DNA of 54,749 nucleotides from Planctomycetaceae bacterium (GCA_021372945.1 JAJFTK010000045.1:1-54749), one strand, 5' to 3'; positions 34,282 to 43,028 are shown, counted from the stretch's first letter. Notes: generated by a model from the sequence alone, not told the origin. Numbers and translations are program-made.

Positions 34282-34308
34282 ATTAAGAATTAAAAATTAA
34301 GAATTCAT
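34281..34308. repeat. solo 7-bp-period array
   Basis: AATTAAG-AATTAAA-AATTAAG-AATTCAT, four units beginning at the last base of the gspH stop. No facing array follows. Another end-like element of the heptamer family. Confidence 0.65.
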
Positions 34309-34317
34309 AGTTTTAAT

Positions 34318-34352
34318 GATGAATCTGTGTGATCTGTGAAATCTGTGGTTTC
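34318..34352. repeat. ATCTGTG nine-bp-period repeat at the gspI start
   Basis: AATCTGTGTG-ATCTGTGAA-ATCTGTGG, three units of about nine bp. It supplies the in-frame GTG codons at 34336 and 34345 used to start gspI. One-armed; no inverted partner seen. Confidence 0.55.
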
Positions 34353-35196
34353 AAAACCCGTTCGTCGTCGCAGCGGTTTTACGCTTGCCGAGGTTGCCGC
34401 GGCGATCGTCCTGCTGGGCCTGCTGGTCGGTTCGTCGCTGACGCTCATCAACCGCTACATCGATACGGTCATGGACATGCGCCTGCGCGACCAGGCCTTT
34501 GAGATCGCCCACTCGAACATGGAGCGGCTGCTGTCGGAAAACTCGCTGTCCGACATGGACGATTACGGCACGGACGAGTTCAACCCCGACATGGATTGGG
34601 AAACGATCGTGGAACCGTTCTTCGAGCCGGTCACCAACCAGATGTGGATCCGCGCCGTCTGTACGGCCGGCTTTACCGATACCAAGGGCGAGCGCCAGGA
34701 TGTCGAGCTGGAGCACTGGATCACCAATCTCACGCCCGAGCAGGTCAAGCAGATCAAGGCCCAGCAAAAGGCCGAGCAGGAATTTATGGACCTTCTCCAG
34801 GGCGGTGAACTGAGCGACATGCAGAAGGCTACGGTAGCATTCATGCTCCAGGAAGGGATGGACGTGGAGGCCTATCACAAGTTCCTCAAGCAGCAGCTTC
34901 GCGACAAACTGGAGTACCTGTCGAGCAAAGGTTTCGAGGGTTACGAGGGTTTCGAACAACAGCTTGCGGACGAGGAAGACCTCTTCCTGCAGGACAAGGG
35001 ACTTGATTTCAACAAGTACAATGAATTCGTCCAGACGTTTGATCCGCTGACGTTTGATCCTACGCAGTTTGAACTTAACCCCAAGGCTCAGCGCGATACC
35101 GAGGGTTCAGAGTTTGGACCTGAAGAAACCAAGGACCCGATGCAGCTTTTGCCGCCGGACATCCTCCAGCAGATGCAGGGGCCGGCCCGGGAATAA
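34336..35196 (+). CDS. gspI: Minor pseudopilin GspI-like, with extended acidic tail
   Basis: 286 aa from a GTG inside the ATCTGTG repeat; no Shine-Dalgarno site is visible. Prepilin signal RRRSG/FTLAEVAAAIVLLGLLVGSSL, then a short body with MRLRDQAFEIAHSNMERLL, typical of GspI. GspI is usually about 120-130 aa; here a helical, Glu/Gln-rich extension (about 130-286, EQVKQIKAQQKAEQEFMDLL, EEDLFLQDKGLDFNKYNEF) more than doubles it. Assignment rests on the signal, the order in the operon and the helical body. It would cap the pseudopilus with GspJ and GspK. Confidence 0.72.
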   Translation: MKSVVSKPVRRRSGFTLAEVAAAIVLLGLLVGSSLTLINRYIDTVMDMRLRDQAFEIAHSNMERLLSENSLSDMDDYGTDEFNPDMDWETIVEPFFEPVTNQMWIRAVCTAGFTDTKGERQDVELEHWITNLTPEQVKQIKAQQKAEQEFMDLLQGGELSDMQKATVAFMLQEGMDVEAYHKFLKQQLRDKLEYLSSKGFEGYEGFEQQLADEEDLFLQDKGLDFNKYNEFVQTFDPLTFDPTQFELNPKAQRDTEGSEFGPEETKDPMQLLPPDILQQMQGPARE

Positions 35197-35197
35197 A

Positions 35198-35992
35198 ATG
35201 AATACGCTTGTGCGAAAACCTGTTGGCTTTACGCTGGTCGAGACCCTGGTGGTCCTGGCCCTTTCGTCCATGATCATGATAGCCATCCTGGGCATCTACC
35301 AGCAGGTCCGCGCCGGCGCTGTCGCCATCACCGGCCAGCTTGAGAAGAACCGTCTCAATGCCGAGATCCTGCAAAAGATCGCCGAAGACATCGACCGCCT
35401 GGCCGCGCCCGGCTTTGAGGCCACCATCAATTTCCGCAACAAGCTCGACAGCGGCTATCGCTCGGCTCAGCTCATTCTCGAAAGCAGTTTCTACGGCAAC
35501 AACAATCGCAAAATGACCTATGAGCGCATCGTTTGGCAAACCTCTTACGACGCCTTCAGCGATTCGATGATCCTTTACCGCCTGCACGACGGCATCAACG
35601 TCGAAGACAAGATCATCGAAAAAACCCCCGACGAGTCCTCGGGCGCGGGCCTTTTTATTCCCGTCGCTTCCGGCGTGACCTATTTCGAATGCAAGGCCCA
35701 GCAGGGCGAGGATGTCCTGGGCGCATGGACCGCCGCGGCGCTGCCCAAGGCCGTGCGGATCGGACTATCCTTTGAATTTCCGCGCCAGCTTGAGGACGGC
35801 ACGGTTGGCGTGCCCGAAGAGGCCGTTTCCTTCCGTACCATCGCGGTCGATCGCACCCGGATGATCGCCTACAACTTCGTCAAGAAGAAATTCGATATTC
35901 CCGAGGACCCCAACGAAACGCCCGAGGACCCCAATCGCCCGGCTATAGAGAACAAGGCTGCTCCCGACCAGCCGCCTCAGGAGGGCAAATGA
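35198..35992 (+). CDS. gspJ: Minor pseudopilin GspJ-like
   Basis: 264 aa from ATG 35198, one base after the gspI stop; the longer frame upstream overlaps gspI. Prepilin signal RKPVG/FTLVETLVVLALSSMIMIAI, followed by LEKNRLNAEILQKIAEDIDRL and the GspJ-type beta body (MILYRLHDGINVEDKIIEK, VTYFECKAQQGED). The tail is Pro/Glu-rich. The stop overlaps gspK by 4 bp (ATGA), so translation is coupled. Confidence 0.82.
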   Translation: MNTLVRKPVGFTLVETLVVLALSSMIMIAILGIYQQVRAGAVAITGQLEKNRLNAEILQKIAEDIDRLAAPGFEATINFRNKLDSGYRSAQLILESSFYGNNNRKMTYERIVWQTSYDAFSDSMILYRLHDGINVEDKIIEKTPDESSGAGLFIPVASGVTYFECKAQQGEDVLGAWTAAALPKAVRIGLSFEFPRQLEDGTVGVPEEAVSFRTIAVDRTRMIAYNFVKKKFDIPEDPNETPEDPNRPAIENKAAPDQPPQEGK

Positions 35993-37437
35993 CCTCCAGC
36001 GCTGCTAAAACCCGGTCCCGGCTGGACGGCCGCTCGCGCAGCGGCTTTGCGCTGCTGCTGGCCATGGTCGTACTGGTCGTGCTGGCTTCGGTCGCCGCCG
36101 GCCTGTCCGTGCAGTTGACCATGGCTAAGCGCCGCCAGCAATACCGCATCGAGTACAGCCGAGCCCGCTACGGCCTGGATTCGGCCATGAAGTACATCCT
36201 GTCCGTTATGCCGACAAAGACGTTCCAGCTTCAGCCGCGCCCGGATGCGCCCGATTTCTCCGACCTCTTCTGGATGAGCGACGCCGACTACGGCCAGTTC
36301 ATCGAATATTGGGCCTCCACTGCCACCGAGGAACAGATTCGTGCCGCCGTCAAAGAGGATGCGTTTTCGCTGAATGCCTCCGAGGAAACAGATTCCAGCC
36401 TCAGGTCCTGGCTCAATTCGCTGTTCGGCAGTCCCGAGCAGCCGTCCCAGCTCGACCCGAACGGTCTGGCCGATCCGAACGCCGCCAATGCCGGACCCGA
36501 TTATGACGGACCGCTTGGCGATATTGACCCCAACCAGATCGAGGTCCCCGGTCCTTACGGCGTGCCCTGGCCCTATGTTATCGAGCCGATCAAACTGAAG
36601 ATCGGCACCTCCAATGTGACCATTACGATCGAGGACGAGAACGCCAAGATGCCGCTGAGTTGGATGGTCACCAATTTTCAAAAGGTCAACGAGCAGGCCG
36701 AGTACTCGCTGGAGACCTTTGCCGAGTGGATGCGGATGACACCCATGGAAACAACGCAGCTCAAGGCCGAACTGCAAGAGGTTTACAAGCAGAAGATGTT
36801 CCAGGTCAACCCCAGCCCCATCCTGCTCAAGGCCGCAGCCCCGGCGAATACCAATCCGGCGTCTGCGAACCGCTTTGCCGCCAGCCGCCGAACGACCTCC
36901 CGCACCGCGCCCGGTCAAAGAGCTGCCAATCCGAGTCAGCCCGCCGCCAGCGCCGCTACGACCAAAGAACGGCCCGCCTCGGCACATGCCACGGATTTTG
37001 CCAAGCTGTTTCACAGCGCGCTGCTGGATCACGAGATCCTTTCTCGCCCGCTGCCCGATACCGGCACAAGGGTCGAGAACGCCGAAAAATATCTCTCGCT
37101 GTGGGGCGCCCAGCGGATCAACATCAACACCGCGCCCCGGCACGTCCTGGAGGCCGCCTTTATGCTGACCGGCGATGCCTTCATCGCCCCCGAACTGGCC
37201 CAGAAGGTTATCGAGCAGCGAAAGGAAAAGCCCTTTCAAAACGTGGATCAACTCAAGACCATCGGCCTGATCGACAGCTCGATGTTTGACACGATGAAAA
37301 ATTATATTACGACGACCAGCACCTTCTTCAAGATCCGCGTGACCAGCAGCAGCGGCAACGCCACCGCCGCCGCCGTCGCCACCGTCATCAAGGAAGGCAA
37401 AAACGTCGAACCCTTGGCGATACTTTATGGCTATTAA
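35989..37437 (+). CDS. gspK: Minor pseudopilin GspK
   Basis: 482 aa. Signal SRSG/FALLLAMVVLVVLASVAAGL lacks the +5 Glu, as GspK proteins do. Body with RARYGLDSAMKYI and, near the C-terminus, the helix-hairpin-like GspK domain QRININTAPRHVLEAAF and QLKTIGLIDSSMF, then the beta part TSTFFKIRVTSSSGNATAAAVATVIK. Longer than E. coli GspK (about 330) because of an Ala/Ser/Arg-rich insert (about 285-335). It would form the pseudopilus tip with I and J. Confidence 0.9.
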   Translation: MTSSAAKTRSRLDGRSRSGFALLLAMVVLVVLASVAAGLSVQLTMAKRRQQYRIEYSRARYGLDSAMKYILSVMPTKTFQLQPRPDAPDFSDLFWMSDADYGQFIEYWASTATEEQIRAAVKEDAFSLNASEETDSSLRSWLNSLFGSPEQPSQLDPNGLADPNAANAGPDYDGPLGDIDPNQIEVPGPYGVPWPYVIEPIKLKIGTSNVTITIEDENAKMPLSWMVTNFQKVNEQAEYSLETFAEWMRMTPMETTQLKAELQEVYKQKMFQVNPSPILLKAAAPANTNPASANRFAASRRTTSRTAPGQRAANPSQPAASAATTKERPASAHATDFAKLFHSALLDHEILSRPLPDTGTRVENAEKYLSLWGAQRININTAPRHVLEAAFMLTGDAFIAPELAQKVIEQRKEKPFQNVDQLKTIGLIDSSMFDTMKNYITTTSTFFKIRVTSSSGNATAAAVATVIKEGKNVEPLAILYGY

Positions 37438-37443
37438 AGTAAC

Positions 37444-37460
37444 GCAGGCTTCCAGCCTGC
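37444..37460. repeat. hairpin repeat with TTCCA loop
   Basis: GCAGGC-TTCCA-GCCTGC, perfect 6-bp stem, just after the gspK stop. Loop complementary to that of the hairpin at 29589. Confidence 0.65.
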
Positions 37461-37476
37461 GCTGTAAAAGGATTCT

Positions 37477-37555
37477 TACCACGGAATGCACTGAATGACA
37501 CGGAAAGAAAAATTAGATTTTTCACTTCAGTGTACTTCCGTGAATTCCGCGGTTT
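37477..37555. repeat. intergenic inverted repeat, ACCACGGAA family, copy 3
   Basis: Left arm from 37478 (ACCACGGAATGCACTGAATG) and right arm from 37524 (ACTTCAGTGTACTTCCGTGA, then ATTCCGCGGTTT) around an AT-rich loop. Shared 29-bp left arm with copy 2. It separates gspK from gspL. Confidence 0.85.
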
Positions 37556-37583
37556 AAATTGAACCTATACGATAGGAGTAACA

Positions 37584-39020
37584 GTGGAAGAAAAAGGAAG
37601 TTTAGGCATTTACCTGGCTCCGGATAAAGCCGTCGCCGTCTGGACCTCTCCCGGCACCGATGCCGCTTTGGTGCACCGGCTCGCCGTCCAGCCCGATGCC
37701 GAGCAGCCGGCGGGCATCGCCCTGCAGGCCGCACGGGCGGCGGCGCGGGCGGGATTCGCCTTCGATGAGGCCTTCATCGCGATCGACTGCGGCTATTTCA
37801 CGCAGTACAATCTCAATTCCGAGTTCGATGACTACAAGCAGATCGAAACGACCATCAAGTTCGACGTCGAAGAAGCCGCCGCCTCGGACGCTGTCAACCT
37901 GGCCGTCGCCTTTGAGATTACCGGCAAAGAGACCGTCGGCGCCGCCGTCAACGTCTATACCGCCGATCGCCAGCGCCTCACCGATATCCTGCTCGACACG
38001 CAGGAGGGCGGCCTGGACCCGACCCTCATCGAGCCCGACGCCGTCGCCCTGGTCCGCGCCCTGTGCCAGACCTCGCGCTTCGCCGAGCAGACCGATGCGC
38101 TCTTTATCGTCCTGTCCGAGAAGAACTGCTACCTGCTCCGTCCGCACGCCGGCTTTGCCCCCATGGTGCGAACCCTCCTGGTTCAAGGCGTTTCCAATAT
38201 CGAAGCGATGCTTACCCGCGAGATCCTGCTGGCCCGCGCCTCACAGGCCCAGAGCCCCCTGGCCGACCTCATCCTGATCGGTCAGACCAAATCCATCAAC
38301 ACGGCTTTGCTCGCCCAGCGCACCGGACTCAAGGTTCGGACCGAAAGCCCGGAAAAGAATCTGCTTGGCACGCTTGCCGATGATGGCCGGTTCGCCGTCC
38401 ATGAACTGCTGTCCGCCTACGGGGCGGCACTGGCGGCACGAAGCCGCACCGGGCGCGTCGATTTCCGCCGCGACTTCATGCCCTACCAGGGCCAGCGCAA
38501 GATCATGCAGGCCAGCCTCCGCATTCTGAGCATCGCCGCCGCCGTTCTGCTGCTGACCATCGCCATCTTTTTCCAGGCCAAGGCCTTCCGCATGAAAGGC
38601 TATGCCCGCAAGCTCAGCGATAAGAACATCGCCCAGTACAAGGCCGTCATGCACGGTAACCCTCCGGCCAATGCACAGCCCAGCACAAAACTCAAGAGCG
38701 TCGTTACACAGGTAAAGAATCTCGAGGCCGGCATCGGCCTGGGCGACGACAGTTCCATCCCCGCCAAGCTGACCTTTTTCTTTGAGGCCGTCAACAGCAC
38801 GCCGGCCAATGTCGATATCGTCATTCAGCAGGTCACTGTCACCAGCCGTTCCATGAAGGTGAAGGGCGACACCAACTCGCGTTCCGGCACGATGTCCCTG
38901 CTCAACGAGATCAAGAAACACCCGCGCATCGCGCTGGGCTCCGAGCGGCTGGTCACTGACGGCGCCCGCGACGTTTTTGAAATCACCATCAACCCGAAAA
39001 AGACAGAGGCTCGCAAATGA
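37584..39020 (+). CDS. gspL: Type II secretion GspL / PilM-like inner-membrane protein
   Basis: 478 aa from GTG 37584, with AGGAG 5 nt upstream. The N-terminal 310 residues form an actin-like (PilM/GspL cytoplasmic) fold: GIYLAPDKAVAVW, AFIAIDCGYFTQYNL, ALFIVLSEKNCYLLRP, LADLILIGQTKSINTALL, HELLSAYGAALAA. One membrane helix (about 311-333, ILSIAAAVLLLTIAIFFQAK) is followed by a periplasmic ferredoxin-like domain (about 380-470). The single-chain design matches GspL, the link between GspE and GspM. A 4-bp overlap (ATGA) couples it to gspM. Confidence 0.85.
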   Translation: MEEKGSLGIYLAPDKAVAVWTSPGTDAALVHRLAVQPDAEQPAGIALQAARAAARAGFAFDEAFIAIDCGYFTQYNLNSEFDDYKQIETTIKFDVEEAAASDAVNLAVAFEITGKETVGAAVNVYTADRQRLTDILLDTQEGGLDPTLIEPDAVALVRALCQTSRFAEQTDALFIVLSEKNCYLLRPHAGFAPMVRTLLVQGVSNIEAMLTREILLARASQAQSPLADLILIGQTKSINTALLAQRTGLKVRTESPEKNLLGTLADDGRFAVHELLSAYGAALAARSRTGRVDFRRDFMPYQGQRKIMQASLRILSIAAAVLLLTIAIFFQAKAFRMKGYARKLSDKNIAQYKAVMHGNPPANAQPSTKLKSVVTQVKNLEAGIGLGDDSSIPAKLTFFFEAVNSTPANVDIVIQQVTVTSRSMKVKGDTNSRSGTMSLLNEIKKHPRIALGSERLVTDGARDVFEITINPKKTEARK

Positions 39021-39526
39021 AGGATATAAAGCAAACGCTGAGAAACCCAAACTTTTACTACATTGCCGTTCCGGCGGTCTCGCTGTTTTTTGCGCTGCTG
39101 TCCGGCTTTGTCTCTTATCCTCGCGCCGTTCAGGCATGGAGCGACAGCAAGGACGAATACGAAAAGTCGCAAAAATCGATCGGCCAGTTGCTGGAGCTCC
39201 AGCCGGAGCGCCTGGCCCTCAGCGCCGGGTCCGGCCAGGGTGACAAGTTCGATTTCACTGTCATTGTCGATAACTTCGCCAAGGCCTTCTCGCTGGCCCC
39301 CAGCAACTACACCACAAGCGTCAAAGGCGAGGTCAAGAAGCAGGGCAAGACCGCCCGCACCGCCACACTGTCCATCAAGAGCATCGATATCGTGAAGCTC
39401 ACGGAATTCCTCTCTTCGATGCTCGCCCAATGGCCCGATTTGGAATGCGACATCCTGAGTCTTAATAAAACCAAGGCCGGTAAGGACGACTGGAAGGCTG
39501 ACCTTACCCTTACCTATTACTACTGA
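39017..39526 (+). CDS. gspM: Type II secretion GspM-like protein
   Basis: 169 aa. Short cytoplasmic N-terminus, one membrane helix (about residues 14-34, YIAVPAVSLFFALLSGFVSY), a coiled stretch (DSKDEYEKSQKSIGQLLEL) and a small periplasmic ferredoxin-like domain (about 75-169). No catalytic motif. The size, topology and position after gspL fit GspM/PilO-type partners. Last gene of the gsp operon; no intrinsic terminator follows. Confidence 0.78.
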   Translation: MKDIKQTLRNPNFYYIAVPAVSLFFALLSGFVSYPRAVQAWSDSKDEYEKSQKSIGQLLELQPERLALSAGSGQGDKFDFTVIVDNFAKAFSLAPSNYTTSVKGEVKKQGKTARTATLSIKSIDIVKLTEFLSSMLAQWPDLECDILSLNKTKAGKDDWKADLTLTYYY

Positions 39527-39559
39527 ACCGATTCTGTCGCTATTCAGTACTATTTGTGG

Positions 39560-39608
39560 TCAATCATCAATCATCAATCATCAATCATCAATAATCAATC
39601 ATCAATCG
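39560..39608. repeat. solo 7-bp array, seven TCAATCA units
   Basis: TCAATCA x4, TCAATAA, TCAATCA, TCAATCG: seven contiguous seven-bp units with two single-base variants. It lies between gspM and dxr, immediately before the dxr -35 box. Unit sequence is close to one arm of the truncated cassette at 33553-33728 (NATCRTC). Confidence 0.85.
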
Positions 39609-39610
39609 AG

Positions 39611-39639
39611 TTGACCTATCGGTTTTTTTTTGAGATACT
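39611..39639 (+). promoter_or_regulatory. promoter of dxr, near-leaderless
   Basis: TTGACC (39611-39616), 17-bp spacer with a T-run, GATACT (39634-39639). The ATG of dxr begins 10 bp after the -10, so the leader would be only 2-4 nt and no Shine-Dalgarno site is needed. Confidence 0.5.
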
Positions 39640-39648
39640 ACAGGGCTT

Positions 39649-40830
39649 ATGAGACAAAAGATCGCGATATTGGGTTCCACCGGTTCCATCGGCCGCAGCA
39701 CGCTGGACGTCGCTAGCGCCATGGAGTCCGAGTTCGAGGTCGTCGCCCTCAGCGCCCATCGCAAGATCGACCTTCTGGCCGAACAGACACGGCGGTTCAA
39801 GCCCCGGTATGTCGCCATAACCGACGGCGTGCCGCTTGATGCCTTCAAGGCCCTGGTTCCCGAATTTGGCGGTCGCTGCCTGCAAGGGGCCCAAAGCCTG
39901 GTTGAACTGGCGACGCTGGATGAAGTCGATATTGTGGTTTGTGCCGTCGTCGGCGCCGCCGGATTGCCCGCGGCACTTGCCGCCGCCTCCAAAGGCAGAC
40001 GCCTGGCCATCGCCAACAAGGAACCGCTGGTCATTGCCGGGCGATTGTTGACCGAGGCCGCCAAAAAAAGCGGCACGGCGCTTCTGCCCATCGACAGCGA
40101 ACATTCGGCGGTGTTTCAGGCGCTTCAGGCCGGCCGGCCTGACGAGGTCAAGCGGATCATTCTCACCGCTTCCGGCGGACCGTTCCGCAATGCCTCGCGC
40201 CAAGAGATGAACAACGCCGGCGTGACTGAGGCGCTGGCCCACCCGACCTGGTCCATGGGCCCCAAGATCACCGTCGATTCGGCAACGATGATGAACAAGG
40301 CCCTCGAAGTGATCGAGGCTGTCTGGCTCTTTGGCCTTTCGCCCGACAAGATCGACGTTCTGATTCACCCCGAGTCGGTCGTTCATTCGATGGTCGAGTT
40401 CATCGATGGTTCGATCATGGCCCAGCTCGGAACCCCCGACATGAAGGTCCCGATCCAATATGCCCTGACCTGGCCCAAACGCGCCAAAGGACTCGCGCAG
40501 GGCCTGGCGCTCGAAAAGCTCAAACAATTGAATTTCCAGGCCCCGGACCCGGATAAGTTCCGTTCGCTGGTCCTGGGCTTTCAGGTCGCTCAGACCGCAG
40601 GCTCGGCCCCGGTCGTGTTCAATGCCGCCAACGAGGCCGCCGTCTCGGCCTTCCTCGAAGGCCGCATTCGCCTGGGCCGGATCGTGGAACTGATCGAGGA
40701 TTGCCTCAATGCCCACTCCGTCCGGCAGGACCTCACTCTCGATGGATTGCTGGAGATCGACGCCTGGGCCAGGCGCTACGTGCTCACCCGTCTAGGACAG
40801 AACAAAACCGCTCACATGGCAAAAGTATAA
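39649..40830 (+). CDS. dxr: 1-deoxy-D-xylulose 5-phosphate reductoisomerase
   Basis: 393 aa. NADPH-binding LGSTGSIGRSTLDV (about residues 8-21), the metal and substrate motifs ANKEPLVIAG, LPIDSEHSAVFQ, LTASGGPFRN, WSMGPKITVDSATMMNKALE and the flexible-loop HPESVVHSMVEFIDGS are all intact. It converts DXP to methylerythritol 4-phosphate in the non-mevalonate isoprenoid pathway. Full length for the family. Adjacent rseP 14 bp downstream is a common bacterial order. Confidence 0.96.
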   Translation: MRQKIAILGSTGSIGRSTLDVASAMESEFEVVALSAHRKIDLLAEQTRRFKPRYVAITDGVPLDAFKALVPEFGGRCLQGAQSLVELATLDEVDIVVCAVVGAAGLPAALAAASKGRRLAIANKEPLVIAGRLLTEAAKKSGTALLPIDSEHSAVFQALQAGRPDEVKRIILTASGGPFRNASRQEMNNAGVTEALAHPTWSMGPKITVDSATMMNKALEVIEAVWLFGLSPDKIDVLIHPESVVHSMVEFIDGSIMAQLGTPDMKVPIQYALTWPKRAKGLAQGLALEKLKQLNFQAPDPDKFRSLVLGFQVAQTAGSAPVVFNAANEAAVSAFLEGRIRLGRIVELIEDCLNAHSVRQDLTLDGLLEIDAWARRYVLTRLGQNKTAHMAKV

Positions 40831-40844
40831 TTTCAGAGGTTTCA

Positions 40845-43013
40845 ATGACAGAAGATAAATTGCCGCAAAAATCCGCAACGGACCAGTCCAACAACACCGT
40901 TCGACAAATGCTGTTCTTTCTGGCCATCCTCGGTGCGCTGGTCATCTGGGGCGTCTATCATCCTTCGGCCGCGCTGCGCGTGCTGGCGGTCCTGCTGGGC
41001 TTCGGCGGCATCATCATGGTTCACGAGTTCGGCCACTTCATCGTGGCCAAGCTCGGCGGCATCAAGGTCGAGGCCTTCTCCATCGGCTTTCCGCCGGTCG
41101 TGCTGGGCATCCGCAAGCTCAAAAAGGGCTGGCGTCTGCGCGTCCTGCCCAAGATCGGCGAACCGGTCGCCCTGCAGGAGGGAGACCATGAAACCGAATA
41201 CCAGATCGGCCTGTTTCCCATCGGCGGTTTTGTCAAGATGCTGGGGCAATCCGACACCGGTTCGGCAGAGGCCACCGAGGACCCGCGTTCCTACACGAAT
41301 CGCCCCGTCTGGATCCGCATGGCCACCATCGCCGCCGGCGTGATCTTCAATGCCGTCGGCGCCATCCTTATCTTTATGGTGCTGTTTATGCACGGCCTGG
41401 ACCAGAAACCCGCCGTCGTCGGCAACGTCATGGCCAATTCACCCGCCGCCGATGCCGGCCTTCATCCCGGCGACCGCATCATCGAGGTCAATGGCGAACG
41501 CTTCGTCAATTTCGAATGGGTCGGTATGGCCCCGGCGCTGTCGGCCCCCGGCGAGCCCATCTCCTTTGTCGTGCGCCGCGACGGCGCCGAGCAGCAGATC
41601 AAGGTCATTGCCGAAAAGCGGGATGATGACAATTCCGGCCTTCGCGCTACCGGCATTTCGCCGGCCCAGACCCTCACGATCGAGCCGCTCATCGCCAAGT
41701 CGCCTGAACTGACCGAAGAGATCTATAAACTGACCGGCCTTCGCCCCGGCGATGCAGTCAAGGCCATTGACGGCAAGTCCGTCACTACCGCCTGGGATTT
41801 TGAAGAATCCGCCGCCGCCATCTTTAAACCGCAAACCACCGTCACCGTCTCGCGCCAGTGGCCCCCGGACGCAGCGCAGCGCACAACGGTCACACACGAT
41901 TTTCCGCTCGAGGTGCTGCCGGTCGTCCAGAATTTTCGCAATGCCATGGACCTGGCGCATTTTGGCACCATGGTCCCGCTGCTCAAGATCGACAGCGTGG
42001 TCGAGCCGCCCGCCATTGTCAGCCTGCCCAAGCGTCTGGCCAATTGGTTCAGCCGCACCGTTCTGAGCAGGCCCGCGGCCCCGCGCCAAACGAGCGGCCT
42101 GGAAAAAGGCGATATCCTCATCAAGATCGCCGACCAGGACTATCCCACCTACAAGCAGCTTCGCGAGCTGACCATCGCCTACAAAGATAAGGACCTGCCG
42201 CTGGCCGTCCTTCGCAAAGATCAAAGCGGACAATGGCAGAAGGTCGAGGTCACGATGCAGCCCAGGGTGGACCCGGGCACCGATCGCGTCATCATGCGGA
42301 TCGTGCCCGTGCTGGATATGCAAAGCCCCGTCGTGGCGCAGACGATTCCCGCCGCGGCCGTTTCCGGTCAGCCGCTGGAGATCCCCGCCGGCGCGCGAAT
42401 CAAGGCCATCGATGACAAGTCCGTCAGCAGCTTCTTCGAGATTGCCTCCGCTTTGCAGGCTGCCGCCGGCAAGAAGGTCACGGTCCATTTCGAAGCTGAC
42501 GGCCAACCCGGTCAGGTCGGCCTGGCTGTCCCGGCGATCGAACCCGTCCATGCGCGGGCAATGCTGGGCATCGGCATTCCGCTGGCCGATCTCACCGAGG
42601 AATTCAAGGCCTCCAATCCCATCCAGGCCGCCGGAATGGGGCTGCGGAAGACATGGCACTTTGTCCTCCAGAGCTATATTACGCTTGGCCGTCTCTTCCA
42701 GGGCAGTGTCCCCGTCTCGGCTCTGAGCGGCCCGGTCGGCATTATTCAAATGACCTACCAGGTCGCCGGCACTTCGCTGGCGGACTACCTCTATTTTATG
42801 GGGCTGATCAGTTCCTGCCTGGCCGTGATGAACCTGCTGCCGCTGCCCGTGCTCGACGGCGGCCACCTGGTCATCCTGCTCATCGAAAAGATCAGCGGCA
42901 AACCCATCAACGAGCGGGTGCTCGCCGGCGCGATGTATGCCGGCATGGCTTTGCTGCTGGGGGTCTTCGTGATCATTACATATAAGGATTTGATTCGTAT
43001 TCTGTTCCCGTAG
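40845..43013 (+). CDS. rseP: Site-2 intramembrane metalloprotease RseP with four PDZ-like segments
   Basis: 722 aa from ATG 40845 with AGAGG at 5 nt (the frame is open through the end of dxr, which is not coding). GFGGIIMVHEFGHFIVAKLGG holds the zinc motif HEFGH (His60, Glu61, His64) in the first membrane helix; NLLPLPVLDGGHL (about residue 663) is the second zinc-site motif. E. coli RseP has about 450 aa and two PDZ domains; here four PDZ-like cores lie between the motifs (LHPGDRIIEVNGE, LRPGDAVKAIDGK, LEKGDILIKIADQ, IPAGARIKAIDDK). It cleaves membrane-bound anti-sigma factors or similar substrates. Confidence 0.93.
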   Translation: MTEDKLPQKSATDQSNNTVRQMLFFLAILGALVIWGVYHPSAALRVLAVLLGFGGIIMVHEFGHFIVAKLGGIKVEAFSIGFPPVVLGIRKLKKGWRLRVLPKIGEPVALQEGDHETEYQIGLFPIGGFVKMLGQSDTGSAEATEDPRSYTNRPVWIRMATIAAGVIFNAVGAILIFMVLFMHGLDQKPAVVGNVMANSPAADAGLHPGDRIIEVNGERFVNFEWVGMAPALSAPGEPISFVVRRDGAEQQIKVIAEKRDDDNSGLRATGISPAQTLTIEPLIAKSPELTEEIYKLTGLRPGDAVKAIDGKSVTTAWDFEESAAAIFKPQTTVTVSRQWPPDAAQRTTVTHDFPLEVLPVVQNFRNAMDLAHFGTMVPLLKIDSVVEPPAIVSLPKRLANWFSRTVLSRPAAPRQTSGLEKGDILIKIADQDYPTYKQLRELTIAYKDKDLPLAVLRKDQSGQWQKVEVTMQPRVDPGTDRVIMRIVPVLDMQSPVVAQTIPAAAVSGQPLEIPAGARIKAIDDKSVSSFFEIASALQAAAGKKVTVHFEADGQPGQVGLAVPAIEPVHARAMLGIGIPLADLTEEFKASNPIQAAGMGLRKTWHFVLQSYITLGRLFQGSVPVSALSGPVGIIQMTYQVAGTSLADYLYFMGLISSCLAVMNLLPLPVLDGGHLVILLIEKISGKPINERVLAGAMYAGMALLLGVFVIITYKDLIRILFP

Positions 43014-43028
43014 GAAAGCCTTCAGCCG

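Noticed and set aside
39560..39608. CRISPR array
   Set aside because: Unit and period are seven bp with no spacers and no cas genes.
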